A stretch of DNA of 64,000 nt from Rudaea sp. 3F27F6 (GCF_005503555.1 NZ_SCNG01000001.1:186001-250000), one strand, 5' to 3'; positions 17,436 through 27,062 are shown, counted from the stretch's first letter. Notes: generated by a model from the letters alone, not told the origin. Program-made: numbers and translations.

Positions 17436-18023
17436 TCAACCCGCCGCGTCGGGATGCAGCTTGTTGTACAGCCAGCCGCGCGCCTTGCGCCAGTCGCGTC
17501 GCACGGTGCTGCGGTCGAGGTCGAGCACTTCGCCGGTCTCTTCTTCGGACAGGCCGGCGAAATAGCGCAGTTGCACGACCTGGGCGAGACGCGGACGAAT
17601 CTGTTCGAGACGGTCGAGTGCGTCGTTGAGTTCGAGCAGGCGGTTCGCTTCGGCGAGGTCGCCGCCGATCTCGTCGAACGCACCGAGCGTCTCGTGCTGC
17701 GCGCCGGCGCCGCGCTTCTGCGTGACGCGGTCGCGCGCGTGGTTGATGACGATGTGGCGCATCGCGCGCGCGGCGAGCGCGAGAAAATGTTTGCGGTCGA
17801 TCTGCTCGAACAGCTCGGGCGAGGACGCGAACTTGAGATAAGCCTCGTTGACCAGGGCCGTGGTCGACAAGGTCTCGCCCGGCGTGGCGCGCCGCCGCTG
17901 GCGGTGCGCGATCTGGCGCAACTCGTTCTGCATGCCGGTCATCAGCGCTGCCAGATCGGCATGCTGGGCCGTGATGGCGCTTTCGATGCGAAAGCGGATT
18001 TCGTCCTCGGACAGACTCTTCAT
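17436..18023 (-). CDS. ECF-type sigma factor of the kinase-linked (TIGR02999-like) group
   Basis: The 195-residue protein has sigma region 2 (LSTTALVNEAYLKFA, then FLALAARAMRHIVINHARD) and region 4 (LAQVVQLRYFAGLSEEETGEVLDLDRSTVRRDWRKARGWL). TLSTTALVNEAYLKL and AAxAMRxILVDHAR are marks of the ECF group usually encoded beside Ser/Thr kinases in Xanthomonadales, Planctomycetes and Acidobacteria. No anti-sigma factor gene is present; the downstream kinase probably takes that regulatory place. First gene of the sigma-kinase(-small protein) unit. Confidence 0.92.
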   Translation of the reverse strand: MKSLSEDEIRFRIESAITAQHADLAALMTGMQNELRQIAHRQRRRATPGETLSTTALVNEAYLKFASSPELFEQIDRKHFLALAARAMRHIVINHARDRVTQKRGAGAQHETLGAFDEIGGDLAEANRLLELNDALDRLEQIRPRLAQVVQLRYFAGLSEEETGEVLDLDRSTVRRDWRKARGWLYNKLHPDAAG

Positions 18024-18164
18024 ATCGAAACCGATTGCGGAACCCCGAACGCGAATCGGGCCGAACGGCCACAGCCTCCCTTGCTTCTGCGCCGATTGTT
18101 CGGCCTGACGGTGTAAATTCGCGTTAAGAACGCCGGCTCGAACTGTGCACGGCGACTTGCACGG

Positions 18165-18653
18165 TCAGGGATTTCTCGCGTAGTCGACGAAGGCGAACGC
18201 AAATTCGTGGCGTGCATCCGCGAGGTGCGCCTCGCGGAACGTCTCGTGCCATTGCGTCGGATCGAAACGCGGGAAATGCGCATCGGCATCGTGCGCCTCG
18301 GTGTCGATCCAGGTCAGATGCAGCGTGGATGCGAGCGGCAGCGCGAGCGCATAGACCTTGCCGCCTCCGATCACCATCAATTCGTCACCGCCGGCGATCG
18401 CCAGCGCCTCGTCGATCGAAGCGACGACGCGCTGCCCGGCGAACGGCGCCTGGCTGCCGCGCGTCAGCACGAGATTCGGCCGCCCCGGCAGCGCACGCCC
18501 GATTGCGAGCGCGGTCTTGCGCCCCATCAGCACGGGCTTGCCGAGCGTCAACGCCTTGAAGCGCTTGAGATCGTCGGGCAGATGCCACGGCATCGCGCCG
18601 TCGCGGCCGATGGCGTAGTGGCGGTCGAGTGCGGCGATCAGGGCCAGATTCAT
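18165..18653 (-). CDS. folA: dihydrofolate reductase FolA
   Basis: FolA reduces dihydrofolate to tetrahydrofolate with NADPH, replenishing the pool consumed by ThyA encoded nearby. The 162-residue protein has LIAALDRHYAIGRDGAMPWHLPDDL with the substrate-binding aspartate, VLMGRKTALAIGRALPGR, and the NADPH loop MVIGGGKVYALAL. ATG at 18651-18653 gives the family length; an in-frame ATG at 18707 would add 18 unconserved residues. A 22-bp palindrome lies 57 bases upstream. Confidence 0.95.
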   Translation of the reverse strand: MNLALIAALDRHYAIGRDGAMPWHLPDDLKRFKALTLGKPVLMGRKTALAIGRALPGRPNLVLTRGSQAPFAGQRVVASIDEALAIAGGDELMVIGGGKVYALALPLASTLHLTWIDTEAHDADAHFPRFDPTQWHETFREAHLADARHEFAFAFVDYARNP

Positions 18654-18709
18654 CCGAGCATTGTCGTCGTTCACGGCGCGCAAGTCAGCCGGTTGTGTCC
18701 GTTTCATTT

Positions 18710-18731
18710 ATCGATTACGATCGTAATCGAT
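18710..18731. promoter_or_regulatory. 22-bp perfect palindrome in a divergent promoter region
   Basis: The half-site ATCGATTACGA is followed immediately by its exact reverse complement, with no spacer. It lies 57 bases upstream of folA and 26 bases upstream of the aspartic-protease-like gene, where a dimeric repressor such as a TetR-type protein would block either promoter. No regulator gene is adjacent. Confidence 0.6.
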
Positions 18732-18756
18732 TGTTCGTCCAACCACGGAGAGCACG

Positions 18757-19731
18757 ATGATCGCCGCAAGCATTACGCTGTTTCACGCCGCGCTGAGCGC
18801 CGCCAATCCTGCGGGACAAGTCTTACCCGCATCGTTCGAAGCCGACCGCGTCTACGTCGTACCGCAGACTCAGGACGGTGCCAAACTGAAGTTCTTCACT
18901 GACAGCGGCGGCGCAACCATATTGCTCGAAAGCCTGGTTTCGCGCCTGAAACTTCCCGCGCACGCTCTGCCCAAGGAATACGGCGACGACGCAAAAGCAG
19001 CCAAGCTGCCCGCATTCAAACCGGGGCTCGGCATTCCTGTGCCTCTGGATTTGGACGGCCAGATACCCATCGCGCCGAATTCCGATACGCATTTCGACAT
19101 CGGCGACGGCATGCTCGGCGAGGCTTGGCTCGGAGGCCGCATTTGGACTTGGGATTACCCGAAGCACGCGCTTACGCTCGAAGCGTCCGCGTGGAAACCG
19201 CCGCAACGGGCAAGCCGCGTCGCGCTCGGCTTTCCCGTCGACGAGAAAGGCGCGCGCGCCGCCAATTTTCCACGCATCACGATTCGCATCGACGGCAAGC
19301 CTATCGATCTGCTGCTCGACACCGGCGCGACCACGGTACTGACCACGCAGGCGCTGACTTCGATCGGCGACGGACAGCCGGCGACGCGCGCCGCGAGCTT
19401 CATCGCCGACAGTCAGTTCCAGGCATGGCATAAAGCGCATCCGGAGTGGCGCGTGATCGAAAACGCACAGGACGGCACGAAAACTCCCGTCTCCCTCATC
19501 GAGGTGCCGGAAGTCGAAATCGCGGGCACGCGCGTCGGACCGGTATGGTTCAACTGGCGCTCGGACCGCGCTTTTCACGACTACATGTCGAAGATGATGG
19601 ACAAGCAAGTCGAAGGCGCGATCGGCGGCAATGCGCTGCGCCATTTCGTCATGACGATCGACTATCCGCGAGCGGCAGCCTATTTCCTCTGCGCGGCGGA
19701 ATGCGCGCCTAGACCGCGATCGGCGCCTTGA
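18757..19731 (+). CDS. exported retropepsin-like aspartic protease with two DxG motifs
   Basis: The 324-residue protein begins with a short hydrophobic stretch that could be a signal peptide ([20 protein letters not shown]). It contains two retropepsin-type active-site loops: [13 protein letters not shown] near residue 50 and [13 protein letters not shown] near 190, each with its own beta-rich half. [16 protein letters not shown] near the C-terminus matches the ILGxxFL...DY stretch that ends such folds. Two motifs in one chain would allow an intramolecular pepsin-like pair. The first is DSG instead of DTG. Its 3' end overlaps thyA by 23 bases, tail to tail. Confidence 0.72.
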   Translation: MIAASITLFHAALSAANPAGQVLPASFEADRVYVVPQTQDGAKLKFFTDSGGATILLESLVSRLKLPAHALPKEYGDDAKAAKLPAFKPGLGIPVPLDLDGQIPIAPNSDTHFDIGDGMLGEAWLGGRIWTWDYPKHALTLEASAWKPPQRASRVALGFPVDEKGARAANFPRITIRIDGKPIDLLLDTGATTVLTTQALTSIGDGQPATRAASFIADSQFQAWHKAHPEWRVIENAQDGTKTPVSLIEVPEVEIAGTRVGPVWFNWRSDRAFHDYMSKMMDKQVEGAIGGNALRHFVMTIDYPRAAAYFLCAAECAPRPRSAP

Positions 19732-20503
19732 TCGGCGCATGCGATTTGTAGTCGACGATTTCGATATCTTCGTAGCGGAAATCGTCGATCGACTTGATCG
19801 CGGGATTGAGTTTCAGCTTCGGCAACGGCAACGGCGCGCGCGTCAATTGCTCGCGCGCCTGATCGAGATGGTTCTTATACAGATGCGCATCGCCGAGCGT
19901 ATGCACGAAGTCGCCGGGCTGCAGCCCGCAGACCTGCGCGACCATATGCGTGAGCAGCGCATAGCTCGCGATGTTGAACGGCACGCCGAGAAAGATGTCG
20001 CCCGAACGCTGGTAAAGCTGGCACGACAGCCTGCCCTTGGCGACGTGGAACTGGAATAGCGCATGACACGGCTGCAGGGCCATCTTCGGCAGGTCGGCGA
20101 CATTCCACGCGCTGACCACGAGGCGGCGCGAATCGGGATTGCGCTTGATCTGCTCGATCAGTTGAGCGACCTGATCGATGGCCTTTCCGTTTTCTCCGGT
20201 CCAGGCACGCCACTGCTTGCCGTAGACCGGACCCAGGTCGCCGTTCGCATCGGCCCATTCGTCCCAGATGCCGACGCCATGCTCTTTGAGATAAGCGATG
20301 TTCGTGTCGCCGCGCAAAAACCAGAGCAGTTCGCGCACGATCGATTTCGTATGCAGCTTCTTCGTCGTCACGAGCGGAAAACCCTCGGCCAGATCGAAGC
20401 GCATCTGCCAACCAAACACCGACAGTGTGCCGGTGCCGGTGCGGTCGGCTTTCTCGTCACCGCGTTCGAGCACGTGGCGCAGCAGGTCGAGGTACTGACG
20501 CAT
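19709..20503 (-). CDS. thyA: thymidylate synthase ThyA
   Basis: ThyA converts dUMP to dTMP using methylene-tetrahydrofolate. The 264-residue protein is as long as E. coli ThyA and has [11 protein letters not shown], the catalytic cysteine in [34 protein letters not shown], and GDAHLYKNH. Its ATG overlaps the lgt stop by one base (TGATG), so the two are translationally coupled as in many gammaproteobacteria. Confidence 0.97.
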   Translation of the reverse strand: MRQYLDLLRHVLERGDEKADRTGTGTLSVFGWQMRFDLAEGFPLVTTKKLHTKSIVRELLWFLRGDTNIAYLKEHGVGIWDEWADANGDLGPVYGKQWRAWTGENGKAIDQVAQLIEQIKRNPDSRRLVVSAWNVADLPKMALQPCHALFQFHVAKGRLSCQLYQRSGDIFLGVPFNIASYALLTHMVAQVCGLQPGDFVHTLGDAHLYKNHLDQAREQLTRAPLPLPKLKLNPAIKSIDDFRYEDIEIVDYKSHAPIKAPIAV

Positions 20504-21402
20504 CAGGCGGATTCCTTGGCTGCCGCCGGCACATTGGCGGCGGCCGGATCGGGCTGCAAGGTCGGCGCGCGGCGCGACATGATCAACAGGATCAGACCGA
20601 CGAGGATCAGCGGCAGCGACTGGATCTGCCCCATCGTCAGCCAGCCGAAGGCGAGATAGCCAAGCTGCGCATCGGGCATGCGCACGAACTCGACGGCGAA
20701 GCGGAACACCCCGTACATCAGCGCGAACAGGCCGGACACAGCATAGCGCGGGCGCGGCTTCATCGAATAGAGATACAGTACGGCGAACATCACCACGCCT
20801 TCGAGCGCGAATTCGTAGAGCTGCGAAGGATGCCGCGCCTGGTCGTTGAGCTGGCCGGCGAGATACATCTGCTGCAGCTCGGCATGCGTCTTGTTGAGAT
20901 TCTCGAGCGCGCTCGGGAAGATCACGCCCCACGGCTCGGTGGTCAGCTTGCCCCACAGTTCGCCGTTGATGAAGTTGCCGAGGCGGCCGAGACCGAGACC
21001 GATCGGCACGAGCGGCGCGACGAAATCGATCGTGTCGAAAAAGTGGATACGGTTGCGCCGCGACCAGAGCCAGCCGGCGAACAGCACGCCGAGGAAACCG
21101 CCATGGAACGACATGCCGCCGTCCCAGACGCGGAAAATCTGCAGGGGATCCTCGACGATCCAACTCGGCGAGACGTAGGTCAGCATGTACCAGATGCGCC
21201 CGCCGAGGATGACGCCGAGCATCACGTAGAACGCGAGATCGGAGAACGCCTCGTAGCCGACCGGCAGCCTGCCCTGCGCGCGGCGGCGATTGCCGACGAA
21301 CCACGCACCGGCGAAGCCGAGCAGATACATGATGCCGTACCAATGGACGGCGACGGGGCCGAGCGAGAACGCGATCGGATCGATATTGTGGAAATACGGC
21401 AT
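20503..21402 (-). CDS. lgt: prolipoprotein diacylglyceryl transferase Lgt
   Basis: Lgt moves a diacylglyceryl group from phosphatidylglycerol to the lipobox cysteine of prolipoproteins in the inner membrane. The 299-residue protein has about seven membrane helices, the signature [15 protein letters not shown] with its essential arginine and asparagine, and [13 protein letters not shown]. The start ATG at 21400-21402 fits the conserved N-terminus ([19 protein letters not shown]). LemA and probably other lipoproteins in this window are its substrates. Confidence 0.97.
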   Translation of the reverse strand: MPYFHNIDPIAFSLGPVAVHWYGIMYLLGFAGAWFVGNRRRAQGRLPVGYEAFSDLAFYVMLGVILGGRIWYMLTYVSPSWIVEDPLQIFRVWDGGMSFHGGFLGVLFAGWLWSRRNRIHFFDTIDFVAPLVPIGLGLGRLGNFINGELWGKLTTEPWGVIFPSALENLNKTHAELQQMYLAGQLNDQARHPSQLYEFALEGVVMFAVLYLYSMKPRPRYAVSGLFALMYGVFRFAVEFVRMPDAQLGYLAFGWLTMGQIQSLPLILVGLILLIMSRRAPTLQPDPAAANVPAAAKESA

Positions 21403-21520
21403 GCGCGGCGACAGCGGATAAGCGGTCTGTATTGTCGCAGAAAGCGCCGTGACGATGGGTACGGGCGATCCGCGGGGGCGGCATGGCATAATCGGCGCTG
21501 TTTCCGGGGAGAACTTATCC

Positions 21521-23569
21521 ATGATCAGACACGTTTGCCTAGCTGCGATGGTTGCCGTCGCGGCCGTTTCGCCTGCGGCCTTCGCCGATGACGCCAAGCC
21601 GACCGCCCAGTCCAAAGTCACCGTGATTCCGGAGGCCGACTTCGCCAAGCACCCGCCACTCGGCGCACCGGTACTGTCGCCTGACGGCCAGCACATCGCG
21701 GTGACGGTGAAAACCGAGGAAAAGGACGGCGACAACAAGTACCAGCTCGCGATCCTGCACCTGCCCGACCTCAAGTACGTCAGCCGTCTGGAGATGGTCG
21801 CGACCTTCCTGCCGATCGACGTGACTTGGGTCGACAATAAGCGCCTGGTCATGGGTACCGGCAAGGAAACCGCGTTCGCAGAACAACCGGCCGCAACCGG
21901 CGACATCATCGCGGTCGATTACGACGGCAAGAACAAGCGCATGCTCTACAGCGACCGTTCGCGCGGATCGAGCGCCGCGGCGATGAACATCCTCAAGATG
22001 CCGATCGGCTTCGGTTCGATCAGCGGCGCGCCGGACAAGGCCAACAGCCATTTCTACCTGACCGTCAACCCAGCCCCCGAGCGAGGCGGCAGCGATGCGC
22101 AGGCGAACAAGACCTTGATCTTCGACGTCGACGCGGTCAGCGGCAACGTCAAGGAAATCGGTTCGATCGGCTACGACGGCTACGACTTCCTCGTGCATGA
22201 CGGCGTCGCGCGCTATGCCTGGGGCCAGGACAACAACCTCAAGGACCATGTCTACTATCGCGCCGGCGCCGACAAGGAATGGACCGAGCTGCCCGCCAAT
22301 GTGGTCGGCAAGCAGTTCCAGCCCTATGCAATGTCGCCGGACGGCAGCAAGCTCTACTCGATCGGCAACCCCGACGGCGGCCCAGGCCAGTTCGTCATCA
22401 GCAACCTAGACGGCAGCGAGCGCAAAGTGCTTGCGTCGAATCCGCGCGTCAGCGTGGGTCGCGTGTTCTGGTCGCCGGCACCGCACGTGCCCTACGCCGT
22501 CGCGTTCGAAGATGGCCGCACGTCGATCACCTGGCTCGACGAAAGCAAGTACGCGAAGGCGCTCAAGGCGCTCAACACGAAGTTTGCCGATCATTACGTC
22601 GGCTTCTCCGATATCTCCGAAGACGGCTCGGTCGCTCTCGTCCGCGCGATGAGCGACCGCGACCCGGGCACCTATGCGATGTTCGACTTGAGCACGAACA
22701 GCATCCGCCCGCTCTATCAGAGCAAGCCGTGGTTCGACCCGTCGCAACTCGGCGAACGCCGTCCGTTCTGGTTCAAGGCGTCGAGCGGCAACGAGCTTGG
22801 CGGCTACGTGACTCTGCCTCCGGGACGTGGCGAGAAGAACCTGCCGACCGTGATGATCGCGCACGGCGGACCGATGGGTCCGAACGATCCCTGGTCGCTG
22901 TCGGGCTCGTGGGAAAACACGGAAGCGCAGTTCCTCGCTTCGCGCGGCTACGCCGTCGTCCAGGTCAACTACCGCGGCTCGGGCGGCCGCGGCGCGAACT
23001 TCTTCGACGCCGGCTACCGCCAGATGGGCACCGGCATGATGCAGGACATGCTCGACGGTCTGAACTGGGCGATCGACAAAGGCTATGTCGACAAGAGCCG
23101 CATCTGCGTCTACGGCGCGAGCTACGGCGGCTACACCGCGTTCTTCCAGCCCGTGTATGCGCCGCAGGGCACGTTCAAGTGCTCGGTCGCGATCGCCGGC
23201 GTTTCCGACATCCGCATCCAGGCCAACCGCAGCGACACGCGCCGCTCGCGCGGCGGCCGCAACTTCCTGCGCGAAGCCTGGGGCATGGGCGACGAAGCCT
23301 ATATCAAGGCGAACTCCGCGATCGACCACGTCGACAAGTTCAACGTGCCGGTGCTCATCGTCCACGGCGAAGACGACAAACGCGTGCCCGTGCAGAACGC
23401 AAGCGAAATGCGCGACGCGCTGCAGAAGGCCGGCAAGCCGGTCGAGTACATGACCAAGCCGAAGGAAGGTCACGGCTTCTTCAAAGAAGAGAACAACACC
23501 GAGCGCTACAAGGTGACCGAAGCGTTCCTGCTCAAGTACCTCGGCCCGGGCGCGCCGAAGCAACAGTAA
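21521..23569 (+). CDS. S9-family serine peptidase (prolyl oligopeptidase/acylaminoacyl-peptidase type)
   Basis: The 682-residue exported protein (signal peptide [22 protein letters not shown]) has an N-terminal beta-propeller part ([21 protein letters not shown]) and a C-terminal alpha/beta-hydrolase domain. The catalytic triad is visible as Ser in [14 protein letters not shown], Asp in [11 protein letters not shown] and His in [11 protein letters not shown]. Such enzymes release dipeptides or acylated residues in the periplasm. GGGGAGAA lies 9 bases before the ATG. A repeat-terminator follows the stop. Confidence 0.93.
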   Translation: MIRHVCLAAMVAVAAVSPAAFADDAKPTAQSKVTVIPEADFAKHPPLGAPVLSPDGQHIAVTVKTEEKDGDNKYQLAILHLPDLKYVSRLEMVATFLPIDVTWVDNKRLVMGTGKETAFAEQPAATGDIIAVDYDGKNKRMLYSDRSRGSSAAAMNILKMPIGFGSISGAPDKANSHFYLTVNPAPERGGSDAQANKTLIFDVDAVSGNVKEIGSIGYDGYDFLVHDGVARYAWGQDNNLKDHVYYRAGADKEWTELPANVVGKQFQPYAMSPDGSKLYSIGNPDGGPGQFVISNLDGSERKVLASNPRVSVGRVFWSPAPHVPYAVAFEDGRTSITWLDESKYAKALKALNTKFADHYVGFSDISEDGSVALVRAMSDRDPGTYAMFDLSTNSIRPLYQSKPWFDPSQLGERRPFWFKASSGNELGGYVTLPPGRGEKNLPTVMIAHGGPMGPNDPWSLSGSWENTEAQFLASRGYAVVQVNYRGSGGRGANFFDAGYRQMGTGMMQDMLDGLNWAIDKGYVDKSRICVYGASYGGYTAFFQPVYAPQGTFKCSVAIAGVSDIRIQANRSDTRRSRGGRNFLREAWGMGDEAYIKANSAIDHVDKFNVPVLIVHGEDDKRVPVQNASEMRDALQKAGKPVEYMTKPKEGHGFFKEENNTERYKVTEAFLLKYLGPGAPKQQ

Positions 23570-23574
23570 GGCTC

Positions 23575-23620
23575 ACGCCATCACGCGACACATCCGACGC
23601 CCGGCCTTTGTGCCGGGCGT
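23575..23620 (+). terminator. repeat copy 1: terminator hairpin ACGCCCGGC/GCCGGGCGT
   Basis: A 9-bp perfect stem (23597-23605 with 23612-23620) around loop CTTTGT lies 27 bases after the S9 peptidase stop. The 46 bases from 23575 to 23620 recur with one change at 27123-27168. The trailing tract CGTCGTTTGC is T-poor, so this copy should terminate less well than the second. Confidence 0.7.
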
Positions 23621-23645
23621 CGTCGTTTGCGGTGCCGCGTCTCGC

Positions 23646-23948
23646 TCAGCCGCCATCAGATTCGTTGCGCCCGTGGAAGTCGATCGCATCTTGCGAGCAG
23701 ACCGCAAGGCAAAGGCCGCAGGCACGGCAGCGTTCGGGCGCGACCACGACGGCCTGAAGGCCGCCGCTCAGCGACAGCAGGAAGCGCGTGCTCTCCGGCA
23801 AATCGTCATGAGAGGCCGCATCCACGGGTTGCAGGGCGAGCACATCGTATGGACATACACTCACGCAACCGGCGTCGCCCAGGCAGCGTTCGCTGTCGAC
23901 CAGTGGCCAGACCATGCCGGCATCGTCGCAATCAAAGGCGCGATTCAT
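23646..23948 (-). CDS. dicluster ferredoxin with an aspartate-substituted cluster motif
   Basis: The 100-residue protein has two iron-sulfur motifs. The second, CRACGLCLAVC (about residue 80), is a canonical CX2CX2CX3C. The first, CLGDAGCVSVCP (about residue 22), has aspartate where the second cysteine belongs (CX2DX2CX3CP). Dicluster ferredoxins with that change carry a [3Fe-4S] or aspartate-ligated [4Fe-4S] cluster. It is likely a soluble electron carrier; no redox partner gene adjoins it. GAGGTG precedes the ATG at 23946-23948. Confidence 0.85.
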   Translation of the reverse strand: MNRAFDCDDAGMVWPLVDSERCLGDAGCVSVCPYDVLALQPVDAASHDDLPESTRFLLSLSGGLQAVVVAPERCRACGLCLAVCSQDAIDFHGRNESDGG

Positions 23949-24009
23949 AAGGGCAACACCTCGCACGATGCATTCGAATCGATTCCGCTGATTTTCATAC
24001 GCGTCCGCC

Positions 24010-24855
24010 CTAGAAACGATGGCTTGCAAACAGACCAAATACGTTCTGCGTCTTGTCCTGCGTGATCGGGCTGCCTCCCGCATCGCCCCGCAGGCGCGAA
24101 CTGGAGATGAACGCTCCGGCGCCCCAATGCGCATCGAAGCGATAACGCGCATTGACGCCGAAGCCGACGCTGCTCACACCACTCCCGGCGTGATACTGCG
24201 CAAGGCCGGAACGCGCCGACTGCTGTGCGTCGATGCCGAAGAACGTCTGCATGTATTCGCCGTTCGCCCACGTCACCTCGGGACCGGCACTCAGCACGAG
24301 CCGGCGCGACAGCGGCCAGTTGGCATCGAGTCCGAACTTGACGATGGTGCCCTGGCGGTTGTCGCCGACGTCGCGCGACAACGAGAGATCCGCACTGAGC
24401 CATCCCAGCGTATAGCGCGCAAACGCACCGGCGCGCGTGGTGCCGTCGATGTCGCCGAGGCCGCGCAGGCGCCGGTCATCGGACTCCTTGCGCGCCTTGA
24501 ACGCCCCGACCGATACCGTCGCACCGATGCGCAAGTGCTCATCCTCGTACACATACACACCGAGCCCGCCTCCGGGACCGCCGCCGCCGGCACCGTTGCC
24601 GCCACCAAGAAAGAAGCGGCCATAGCGGATGCTGACTACCGGCAATGCACGCGTCTTCTGTTCGTCGCTGCCGGGATACTTCGGCAGGCTCGCGGCGCCG
24701 GCGCCGATCGTGATGTCCCAACTATCCTTCGGCTTTCCGCTCGCGCCTTCGTCGGCATTTTCGTCGGCCGACGCAGACACGGCTTGATTCGGGGAAATGG
24801 CAAAGAGCAGAGGCAGGAGAGCTAATATCCGGCAATTCGAAAGCTGGCTGCGCAT
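24010..24855 (-). CDS. MipA/OmpV-family outer-membrane protein (copy 1)
   Basis: The 281-residue protein has a signal peptide ending near ISPNQAVSA and then the MipA/OmpV pattern: DITIGAGAASLPKYPGSDEQKTRALPVVSIRYG (residues about 50-80), GGLGVYVYEDEHLRIGATVS, SAGPEVTWANGEYMQTFFGI, and a terminal phenylalanine (FASHRF) as outer-membrane barrels have. MipA scaffolds murein synthase complexes in E. coli. Many homologues beside two-component systems respond to envelope stress, cations or antimicrobial peptides. It diverges from the response regulator gene 114 bases away; a paralogue lies at 27199. Confidence 0.92.
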   Translation of the reverse strand: MRSQLSNCRILALLPLLFAISPNQAVSASADENADEGASGKPKDSWDITIGAGAASLPKYPGSDEQKTRALPVVSIRYGRFFLGGGNGAGGGGPGGGLGVYVYEDEHLRIGATVSVGAFKARKESDDRRLRGLGDIDGTTRAGAFARYTLGWLSADLSLSRDVGDNRQGTIVKFGLDANWPLSRRLVLSAGPEVTWANGEYMQTFFGIDAQQSARSGLAQYHAGSGVSSVGFGVNARYRFDAHWGAGAFISSSRLRGDAGGSPITQDKTQNVFGLFASHRF

Positions 24856-24881
24856 GGGAATTCCGCTTCGGGTGAGCGGAG

Positions 24882-24910
24882 GGATTCTGCGCAGCGAGTT
24901 TTAAAAACTC
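24882..24910. promoter_or_regulatory. promoter block shared by both mipA paralogues; contains a 15-base palindrome
   Basis: GGATTCTGCGCAG followed by GAGTTTTAAAAACTC, itself a perfect palindrome (24896-24910), lies between mipA copy 1 and the response regulator gene. A closely similar block, GGATTCTGCGTAG then GGTTTACAAAAAC, lies before mipA copy 2 at 28059-28086. It is a candidate binding site of the adjacent response regulator, which would then also control its own gene. Confidence 0.45.
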
Positions 24911-24969
24911 TTTAATCGCGCCGGACCACAATGCCTTCGCAGCGAACTTGTCGAGGCAGCTACCAAACT

Positions 24970-25632
24970 ATGCAGATACTTCTGGTCGAAGACGATGCGA
25001 TGCTCGCCGACGCGGTGAGCGCGGGCCTGCGTCAGGATAACTGGGAAGTCGACTGGGTCACCGATGCGGTGGGCGCACGCCTGGCCACGCTCGATCGGCA
25101 ATATGCGGCGATCCTGCTCGATCTCGGCCTGCCCGGCAGCTCCGGCCTGGCCGTGCTCGCACATCTGCGCGAACGCTACGATGCTACGCCGGTACTGATT
25201 ATCACCGCGCGCGACAAACTCAGCGACCGCATCAATGGACTCGACGCCGGCGCCGACGATTACCTGGTCAAACCGTTCCAGCTCGACGAACTCGGTGCGC
25301 GCCTGCGCGCGCTGGTCCGACGCAGCCAGGGCCGCGTTTCACCGATGCTGTGCTATCGCGACATCATCGTCGACCCGGGCCGCCGCCACGTCAGCAAGAA
25401 CGGCGCGGCCGTCGCGCTCAGCATGCAGGAATACCGCACCTTGCTGGTACTGATGGAACGCCGCGGCCGCGTGGTCACGCGCAACGAACTCGAGGACGCG
25501 GTGTACGGCAGTTCCGGCACGATCGAAAGCAATACGATCGCCGTCTATATTCACCACCTTCGTGCGAAGCTCGGCGAGGACACGATCACCACCGTGCACG
25601 GCTTCGGCTATCGTTTCGGCGAGGCGCACTGA
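24970..25632 (+). CDS. OmpR/PhoB-family response regulator (QseB/PmrA-like)
   Basis: The 220-residue protein has a receiver domain (ILLVEDDAMLADAVSAGLR; phosphoacceptor aspartate in ILLDLGLPG, lysine in DDYLVKPF) and a C-terminal winged helix (LSMQEYRTLLVLMERRGRVVTRNELE, ending TVHGFGYRFG). The sequence is nearest to the QseB/PmrA group. It shares an operon with the sensor kinase 5 bases downstream and probably controls the two flanking mipA genes. ATG at 24970 is set by the conserved start MQILLVEDD. Confidence 0.93.
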   Translation: MQILLVEDDAMLADAVSAGLRQDNWEVDWVTDAVGARLATLDRQYAAILLDLGLPGSSGLAVLAHLRERYDATPVLIITARDKLSDRINGLDAGADDYLVKPFQLDELGARLRALVRRSQGRVSPMLCYRDIIVDPGRRHVSKNGAAVALSMQEYRTLLVLMERRGRVVTRNELEDAVYGSSGTIESNTIAVYIHHLRAKLGEDTITTVHGFGYRFGEAH

Positions 25633-25637
25633 CAAAT

Positions 25638-27062
25638 ATGACCGTACGGCCGAATCTCGACGCCGCGGCGTCGGCAAGCACGATAACGCCCCGCGCGCGC
25701 GTGCGGCGGATCAAGTCGTTGCGTATGCGCCTGTTGCTCGCGCTGTCGCTGACGATCGTCTTCTTCTGGGTCATTCTGCTCGTCGGCTGGCAGATCATCG
25801 CCACGCGCGACAAAACCGTGTGGGATGAATCGCTGCAGCAAATCGCCCTATTGACCTTGGCTTCCCTCCCGGCCGATGTCGAAGGGGTTTTCGCCCATCC
25901 CGGACAACTCGCCCAGGCGCCGCGGGTCATGCCGAACGCGGAGGCCGAGAAGGACATCAGTTTCCAGATCTGGCTCAACGGCCAGGCCATTGTGCGCTCG
26001 CCGGATGCACCGACCACTCCGCTCAAGCCCGACTTCGTCGACGGCTTCGCCAACGAGAACATCGGCGGCGACGTCTGGCGTACCTACAGCATCGGCGATG
26101 CGAGCAGGAAGGTTTTCGTACAGATCGGCAAGTCGCCCAAGCAGCGCGCCAGCCAGATGTTCTACGGCTTGCGTAAGGCCGGGTTCGTCAGTCTCCTGCT
26201 GCTCATACTTCCGGGCATCGCGATCTGGTGGGTCACGCGCTGGTCGTTTGCTCCGATCGACACGCTGCGCGAGCTGATCGGCCGGCGCAAACCGCTCGAC
26301 CTCACCCCGCTGCCGGACGCCGAACTGCCGACCGAAGTGCAGCCTCTGGTCGAATCGTTCAATGCGCAGCTCAAGCAACTCGACGCCGCCGTGCAGAACG
26401 AGCGCCGCTTCATCGCCGACGCCGCGCACGAGCTGCGCACGCCGCTCGCGGTGCTCGCCGCGCACGCGCAGGTCGCGCTGCGCGCGGGCAGCGTCGAGGA
26501 GAAGAACGAAGCGCTACTGCGCTTGTCCGCCGGCGTCGAGCGCAGCGCGCGCCTGTCCGAACAACTGCTCGATCTCGCTCGTGTCGATGCGGCAAAGAGC
26601 GCGCTCGAACATACCCAGATCGACCTCTCCGAAATCGTCGTGCTGATCGTGCGCGACTTTGAGCCTGGCGCGCGCCAGCGGCGCCAGTCGATCGTGCTGG
26701 AAACCGACGCCGCGATCGTCAACGGCGACGTCGATGAACTCGGCATTCTGCTGCGCAATGTGCTCGACAATGCGCTGCGTTATAGCGGCGACGGCGGCCA
26801 CGTCGCGGTGACGTGCAAGCACGCAATGCGCAACGGCGCGATCGGCGTGAATCTTTCGGTCGCCGACGACGGCCCCGGCGTACCGAGCGGCGAGTATGCG
26901 CGCATCTTTGATCGGTTCTACCGTGTCATGGGCAACGGCGCGCGCGGCAGCGGCATCGGCCTCTCCCTGGTCGCGCGCATCGCCGCTTCGCATGGGGCGA
27001 CGATCGAAATCGGACCCGGACTCCGCGGGCGCGGCTTCGGTATCCGCATCTGGTTTCCGTAG
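25638..27062 (+). CDS. sensor histidine kinase (QseC-like)
   Basis: The 474-residue protein has two membrane helices (LLLALSLTIVFFWVILLVGW and LLLLILPGIAIWWVTRW) around a periplasmic sensor of roughly 130 residues, a HAMP-like linker, the H box ADAAHELRTPLAVLAAH, an N box in NVLDNALRYSG, DDGPGVPSGEYARIFDRFYR and GSGIGLSLVARIAASHG. The periplasmic part with SLPADVEGVF and TYSIGDASRKVFVQIG resembles QseC-type sensors. Signal unknown. It is cotranscribed with the response regulator and followed by a good terminator. Confidence 0.93.
   Translation: MTVRPNLDAAASASTITPRARVRRIKSLRMRLLLALSLTIVFFWVILLVGWQIIATRDKTVWDESLQQIALLTLASLPADVEGVFAHPGQLAQAPRVMPNAEAEKDISFQIWLNGQAIVRSPDAPTTPLKPDFVDGFANENIGGDVWRTYSIGDASRKVFVQIGKSPKQRASQMFYGLRKAGFVSLLLLILPGIAIWWVTRWSFAPIDTLRELIGRRKPLDLTPLPDAELPTEVQPLVESFNAQLKQLDAAVQNERRFIADAAHELRTPLAVLAAHAQVALRAGSVEEKNEALLRLSAGVERSARLSEQLLDLARVDAAKSALEHTQIDLSEIVVLIVRDFEPGARQRRQSIVLETDAAIVNGDVDELGILLRNVLDNALRYSGDGGHVAVTCKHAMRNGAIGVNLSVADDGPGVPSGEYARIFDRFYRVMGNGARGSGIGLSLVARIAASHGATIEIGPGLRGRGFGIRIWFP

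Noticed and set aside
14763-18116. very long open frame (over 1,100 codons) on the plus strand opposite the kinase and sigma genes
   Set aside because: It is antisense to two clear genes, rich in Arg, Gln, Ala and Val as high-GC antisense frames are, and has no recognisable motif.
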